A DNA stretch of 64,000 nt, taken from the NCBI RefSeq assembly GCF_954871325.1, contig NC_088775.1, positions 13,369,561 to 13,433,560 on the forward strand, given 5' to 3'. Origin of the DNA: Gordionus sp. m RMFG-2023 (Eukaryota; Nematomorpha; Gordioida; Chordodea; Parachordodidae). The notes below the pieces were generated by a model. That model was given only the letters and a program-made list of their open reading frames with translations, was not told where the DNA came from and did no database searches. This document shows positions 61,801-64,000 of this stretch, in pieces (within the stretch, counting starts at the first letter, position 1; each line of letters begins with the position of its first letter). The position numbers were made by a program, and so were the translations under genes.

Positions 61801-63333
61801 AAGTAGTTAGATAAATGAGATTATATTTTTGCAATTCAAAATATGGCTATGTGTTTGTTAAATTAATATATCATTATCAAATGAAAGAAACCTTTCCAAA
61901 TTGAAGCAATCGTAATTGAAGGAATGATGAATGTGCTGTAAGATAGAATTGTCATAAGGGGATTTGGTCAAGGATTGGTCGGCTTGAATGTAATTGTAAT
62001 CGTTATCACCTTCCGGCGCGTTTTGTGGATTGTTCACGTTGTAGGATGTAAGGAAAAATGATTCTATGGGTTTGGAAGAGATAGGCGGAATCTACGATTA
62101 AATATATATATTTATAAGAATTATAGAGATGTATGGGGTATTGCGTTTTATAGACCGATCGAATGTTGCAAATATCAAGTTTTTATTGGCTAAAACCCGA
62201 TATATGCCCTACTTCAAGGATTTTCAAATAAATTGGGCTAAAGTAGTTAATTCGACCTACGCCACCACAGACGCTTCCGATAAGAAACAGAACACATGAG
62301 CTTGGTGGATGAATAGAATAATGAGCGAGGTAAAGAAAGATGTAAGAGAAGAAGAAAAAAAGAAATGAATATAATACAGTACAAATATAGAGTTCTGCGG
62401 CAGACCAATTTTCAAGTTGGGGATGATTCGAGAAGAAATAAAATGTCTGACCATCCGATCTTTTTTCTCCAAAGATTCGAGTCGGAAGTCTTATTTAGAA
62501 AACGTAATTGGAATCCAGCTTGGTCTGACTAAAAAATATTTAGGACCCCGACCTGATCAATGACATACAATACTCACTTAGAATGACGTTTCATTCATTC
62601 ATTAAAATGCATTTTGAAGCGTCGTCGAATAAAAATCAGTTGTTGTCAAGCCATTTTTGGTTTCCGTATTTTATCATATCATATCATATATCAAAGCTTT
62701 TATAAAAAAGTGACATCAGCTGATTTTAATTGATATACATTCAAAATGAATGAAACGTCATTGCCCGAGAAAATAGCTGTCAGATTCGTTATTTACGCTG
62801 CCACTGCAATTTCTTTAAAATAAAAAATAATAAGAGGAAAATTAATGAAACAAAAAGTAATTGTAATTTACTTACAATCAAGCCTAACGCTTTATTTTGA
62901 GTCAAAAGGCAGTGATCCAACCATTCTATATCCTCATGGAACCTATTGACAACAAAAACATCTTTTCTTCCGGATTTCTATCAAATAAATAAATGGAGGA
63001 GTTTATAGATTGTAAAAATAATATACTATGCAAATCAAGCTAACCTTAATCTGTTAAAGTTATAGCCAATCCTTTATTTCTGGCTGAGTAGATTGATTTT
63101 ATTTTAAAAAAAGGTAATTAAAAAGGTTCCTTTCATTTATGGTTGGATGAAAATATAAAATCAAGTTTTGGGCAAATAAAATATAAAATCAAGTTTTGGA
63201 CAAATAAAATATTTATGAACCTTTAAGGAACGAATCGTATACAAAATTTTATTCGAAGGAGTGTTAGCTATATATCCGCTATTGTTCCTCGAGGAATCGT
63301 TATCGCCATTATTGTAATATGGCGCATTTCTCC
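48144..63333 (-). CDS. SNX6: PX-BAR sorting nexin, SNX5/SNX6/SNX32 group
   Basis: Minus strand exons, 5' to 3': 63333-63221, 62977-62876, 62091-61892, 61727-61674, 61278-61195, 58809-58735, 49885-49803, 49278-49239, 49145-49059, 48897-48808, 48707-48642, 48281-48144. Each aligns by eye, in order, with SNX5/6: RFHEDIEWLDHCL (RQHEDFVWLHDTL), ALGLI|IPPISSKP (YAGLIIPPAP), HPVFGSD (HPVLSKD), FFGKFASVV (FGGFFKSVV), FDEFFQHERF (VDDFFEHERTF), LFENLK, NRRNCLLLEYENNK, CSDTAKKE, then a C-terminal helix and TAA. Family members dimerise with SNX1/2 on endosomes and recycle cargo. The 5' end is upstream of 63333, possibly outside the window. Two junctions are unresolved: 61892 to 61727 (phase mismatch) and 58735 to 49885 (about 12 residues missing, probably a microexon). 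Which of SNX5/6/32 is not decidable. Confidence 0.87.
49391..49565. mobile_element. Foldback MITE (family B), diverged copy
   Basis: Begins TAGTAATGCAAAATCGCTAT, like the 4559 copy, with core AATATTAAGCAAGCCTGAAG and inverse CTCGAGGCTTAGGCAATATT. The right end is eroded. It sits in the intron between sorting-nexin exons at 49803 and 49278. Confidence 0.55.
50228..50352. mobile_element. Small foldback MITE (family D)
   Basis: The left arm TGTCCTTATACAGGAGTCAGC and the inverted right arm TTAGTCCTCATAAGAGTCAAC pair over about 25 bases around an AT-rich loop with GTGTGCACGCC. Only one copy was seen in the window. Confidence 0.45.
51341..51554. mobile_element. Near-perfect foldback MITE (family E)
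   Basis: The arms start CAGTGTTGTGATGATTTAATG and stay almost identical for about 85 bases (including ATTGACGATTAAATTAAA and GCAAAGATTATAATTTTAT) around a loop of about 40 bases. High arm identity suggests recent insertion. No clear target duplication. Confidence 0.75.
52445..53640. repeat. Two diverged direct copies of a roughly 190-bp sequence
   Basis: About 52455-52630 and 53430-53610 share, in order, GTCTTTTAACTGCATG, AAAGC(C/T)(A/G)(C/T)ATCCTATT, AATAAAGT, GGAATAAAAATA(A/G)TAGAAAAAAG and TTAACATTAT. They lie about 980 bases apart in the same orientation, so they are an old local duplication or two copies of one repeat. Confidence 0.6.
53672..53718. repeat. 23-bp tandem duplication
   Basis: ATTATAATTCAAAGATACC followed by TTG, then the same again with one change (GGTACC). 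A simple two-copy tandem repeat. Confidence 0.7.
54293..54862 (-). pseudogene. Fossil of an unassigned multi-pass membrane protein
   Basis: One minus-strand frame reads coherently for about 190 codons, with four internal stops. Two hydrophobic segments are clear: QLIISIALLLGCNAVVSSIF and VGLTNTVFITIVTITLGMF. Between them are cysteine-containing stretches (CRRQPCHKFINSG). The local GC content is higher than the flanks, as for coding DNA. Two stops stand where tryptophan would fit well, next to aromatic residues. I do not recognise the family. It lies in an intron of the sorting nexin on the same strand and could be a retrocopy or a decayed nested gene. A 13-G tract touches its 5' end. Confidence 0.45.
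55263..56976 (-). pseudogene. LINE reverse transcriptase and C terminus, broken frame
   Basis: Blocks in order: NKARGPDDIPIESLK and WRQSYLVPIFKNKGDPHNC (palm entry), GIMPGRSTTDAIHAIRQM, then HMVFLNLENAFDGIPRKLIW. In the last, the usual FxDLExAxD motif reads FLNLENAFD, so the first catalytic Asp appears replaced by Asn. FADDIVILAE (motif C) follows at about 56030, intact. The final piece 55610-55263 has the typical LRWYGHxxRRP and GRPKxxW signatures. Frameshifts split the domain. Confidence 0.85.
57270..58145 (-). pseudogene. LINE AP endonuclease, broken frame
   Basis: Three pieces in order: LASLNIGTLKGKKRELAPML with RACIQETKWK (58145-57819), SVYAPQTGCKEEEKDDF and VIIGGDLNAHVGKARDSY (57778-57524), then GTRKTQIDYMLISRR (57518-57270). 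These are the catalytic blocks N, QETK, GDxNAHVG and DYxL(I)S of APE-type endonucleases. Frame changes fall between pieces. Confidence 0.85.
58285..58356 (-). repeat. tRNA-like segment at the 5' end of the LINE
   Basis: Minus strand GGGGTGGCCTAATGGGTTAG (A-box-like TGGCCTAATGG) is followed 33 bases later by GGTTCAATCC (B-box-like). Position and spacing suit an internal RNA polymerase III promoter at the very start of the inserted element. Confidence 0.6.
59092..59291. mobile_element. Foldback MITE (family F)
   Basis: The inverted arms TTACGGCATTTATAGTAAG and CTTACTATAAATGCGGCG also share TGATGCGAAATTA / AATTTCGCATCGCTGGAG further in. They pair over roughly 60 bases with mismatches. Confidence 0.6.
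59374..60048. mobile_element. hAT-like MITE (family G) with a family B MITE inside
   Basis: The left end TAGGGCTGTGGCGATCC and right end inverse GGTCGGGGCTGATTTG share CCGATCCAATA / ATTGGATCGG and CCGATATTT phrases in inverted orientation. A family B copy (59578-59765, TAGTGTTGTTAAACGG ... ACACTAG) is nested within. Confidence 0.5.
61195..63333 (-). CDS. SNX6: Sorting nexin PX domain and start of BAR (5 exons)
   Basis: Exon 63333-63221 ends NTPSNKILYTIRSLK, the first PX strands (family: KVKFTVHTKT). Exon 62977-62876 has 34 codons and the strong donor gtaagt, and carries VFVVNRFHEDIEWLDHCLL. Exon 62091-61892 starts IPPISSKP and then encodes a tyrosine/asparagine-rich insert where vertebrate SNX5/6 have the helical PX extension (KLGEGEGSMTKEEF...). 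That part is strongly diverged. Exon 61727-61674 is HPVFGSDITLKRFLTEKN. Exon 61278-61195 is the amphipathic-helix region FKKGFFGKFASVVSEMRK. An alternative donor after AGAAAG would shorten the last exon by 12 bases without a frame change. Confidence 0.85.
62582..62762. mobile_element. Foldback MITE (family C)
   Basis: The arms AATGACGTTTCATTCATT and inverse AATGAATGAAACGTCATT are identical for 18 bases. The interior has TTAAAATGCATTTTGAAGCG and ATCAGCTGATTTTAATTG, shared with the copy at 20188-20407. It lies in the sorting-nexin intron 62092-62875. Confidence 0.7.
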
Positions 63334-64000
63334 CTAAATTGCATATTAAAATAGATGCTAAATCCTTAAACCATGTAACATCAATAAACAATGGCGCTGG
63401 CCATTTATCAGTGTATGGATAAAAATACGTAAATATTCTCTTTTTAAAACTGCGCCTCTATGGGTGGGGGAAGGGGCATCAGAATATTTACCCCCATGTT
63501 TTAAATGGCGGCCCCTTCCACAAATAAAAAAATATGTAAAAATTATTTTTTATCAATTGTCTTTGTCATATATATTACAGTTGCAATTCATATTTAAACA
63601 TAAAATAATTTGCCACATTTTCAGAAATCTAATTGTCAGCCTCCCATAGATAAAAATCCAATTCTTATAAAATCATGTTTTGATTTATTTATGTAAGAAA
63701 ACATTTTAAAGGTTGTCCCCCTCCCCACTCCTTCCCATAGATTCGATTCTATAACGTCATAGACACATGCGCCATATTAAATTGTTCTCACGCTTACCAA
63801 AAAAAATTGTATTTTATTTACAATGTACACTAAATAATTATAATTAAAACATGTAATCAGTGAGGATTCTAAATTTCTCAAATTTAAAAGATCTCATTTG
63901 ATCGAAAATGTATTTCAACTGGTATGAGCATCTATCCTATAAATCAGACGATTTTTTATTGTGAACGTATTTTTTTTAAATTTATATAAAAATCTATATA
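63334..64000. other. Intron or upstream region of the sorting nexin
   Basis: The minus-strand frame stays open to 63391 and beyond, but a good acceptor at 63334-63335 suggests the exon starts at 63333. Upstream there are two G/C-rich patches (63460-63520 and 63710-63740) without recognisable coding sequence. Confidence 0.4.

Noticed and set aside
61674-61891. Reading the sorting nexin straight through the donor at 61892 (ERFLSFDND...)
   Set aside because: It looks similar to the family's HEVFL segment, but no usable donor follows before a stop, so the junction is left unresolved.
1-64000. CRISPR arrays, rRNA genes, bacterial operons
   Set aside because: No regularly spaced identical repeats with unique spacers, no rRNA sequence, and the gene structure is plainly eukaryotic.

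Overview
The window is AT-rich metazoan DNA with intron-split genes, many small foldback transposons and several nested insertions. The protein families present (afadin/canoe, SNX5/6-type sorting nexin, rhodopsin-like GPCR) and the asparagine/serine-rich low-complexity coding style point to an invertebrate animal. I cannot name the phylum or species from sequence alone. All exon coordinates below come from my own reading of splice sites and reading-frame phase, not from transcripts.

Region 1 (about 281-32791, plus strand) is one large gene, an afadin/canoe homologue. I could chain 28 coding exons with compatible phases (about 1,960 codons). They cover the end of the first RA-linked region, the second Ras-association domain, the FHA domain, the DIL domain, the PDZ domain and the long disordered, partly coiled-coil tail, down to a stop codon at 32789-32791 and an AATAAA at 32799. 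The 5' end lies outside the window. Its introns are crowded. The 6.3 kb FHA intron holds a long-TIR element and a strange inverted piggyBac composite. The 2.5 kb DIL intron holds a pogo/Tigger-like relic inside another element. The 8.4 kb PDZ intron holds an intact 803-codon single-exon reading frame on the same strand (24044-26455) that I do not recognise. This is the most interesting object in the window.

Region 2 (about 32.8-48.1 kb) is mostly repeats: hAT-type MITEs, two minisatellites, and fragments of a hAT transposase and of a LINE endonuclease. On the minus strand it holds one intact single-exon GPCR gene (41687-42967) and a decayed paralogue of it (about 36.55-37.4 kb).

Region 3 (about 48.1-63.3 kb, minus strand) is a second intron-rich gene, almost invisible to ORF scans because its exons are only 40-200 nt. 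It encodes a PX-BAR sorting nexin of the SNX5/SNX6/SNX32 group. Twelve exons are identified: the PX domain at the high-coordinate end and the BAR domain down to a stop codon at 48144. Its 8.85 kb intron contains a 3.1 kb RTE-like LINE inserted into a hAT MITE, with a target duplication, and a fossil of an unassigned membrane-protein coding sequence.

The two large genes are convergent, with the GPCR locus between them. Afadin links nectin junctions to actin and Ras/Rap signalling. SNX5/6 proteins act with SNX1/2 in endosomal recycling. Nothing in the sequence suggests a shared operon-like function.
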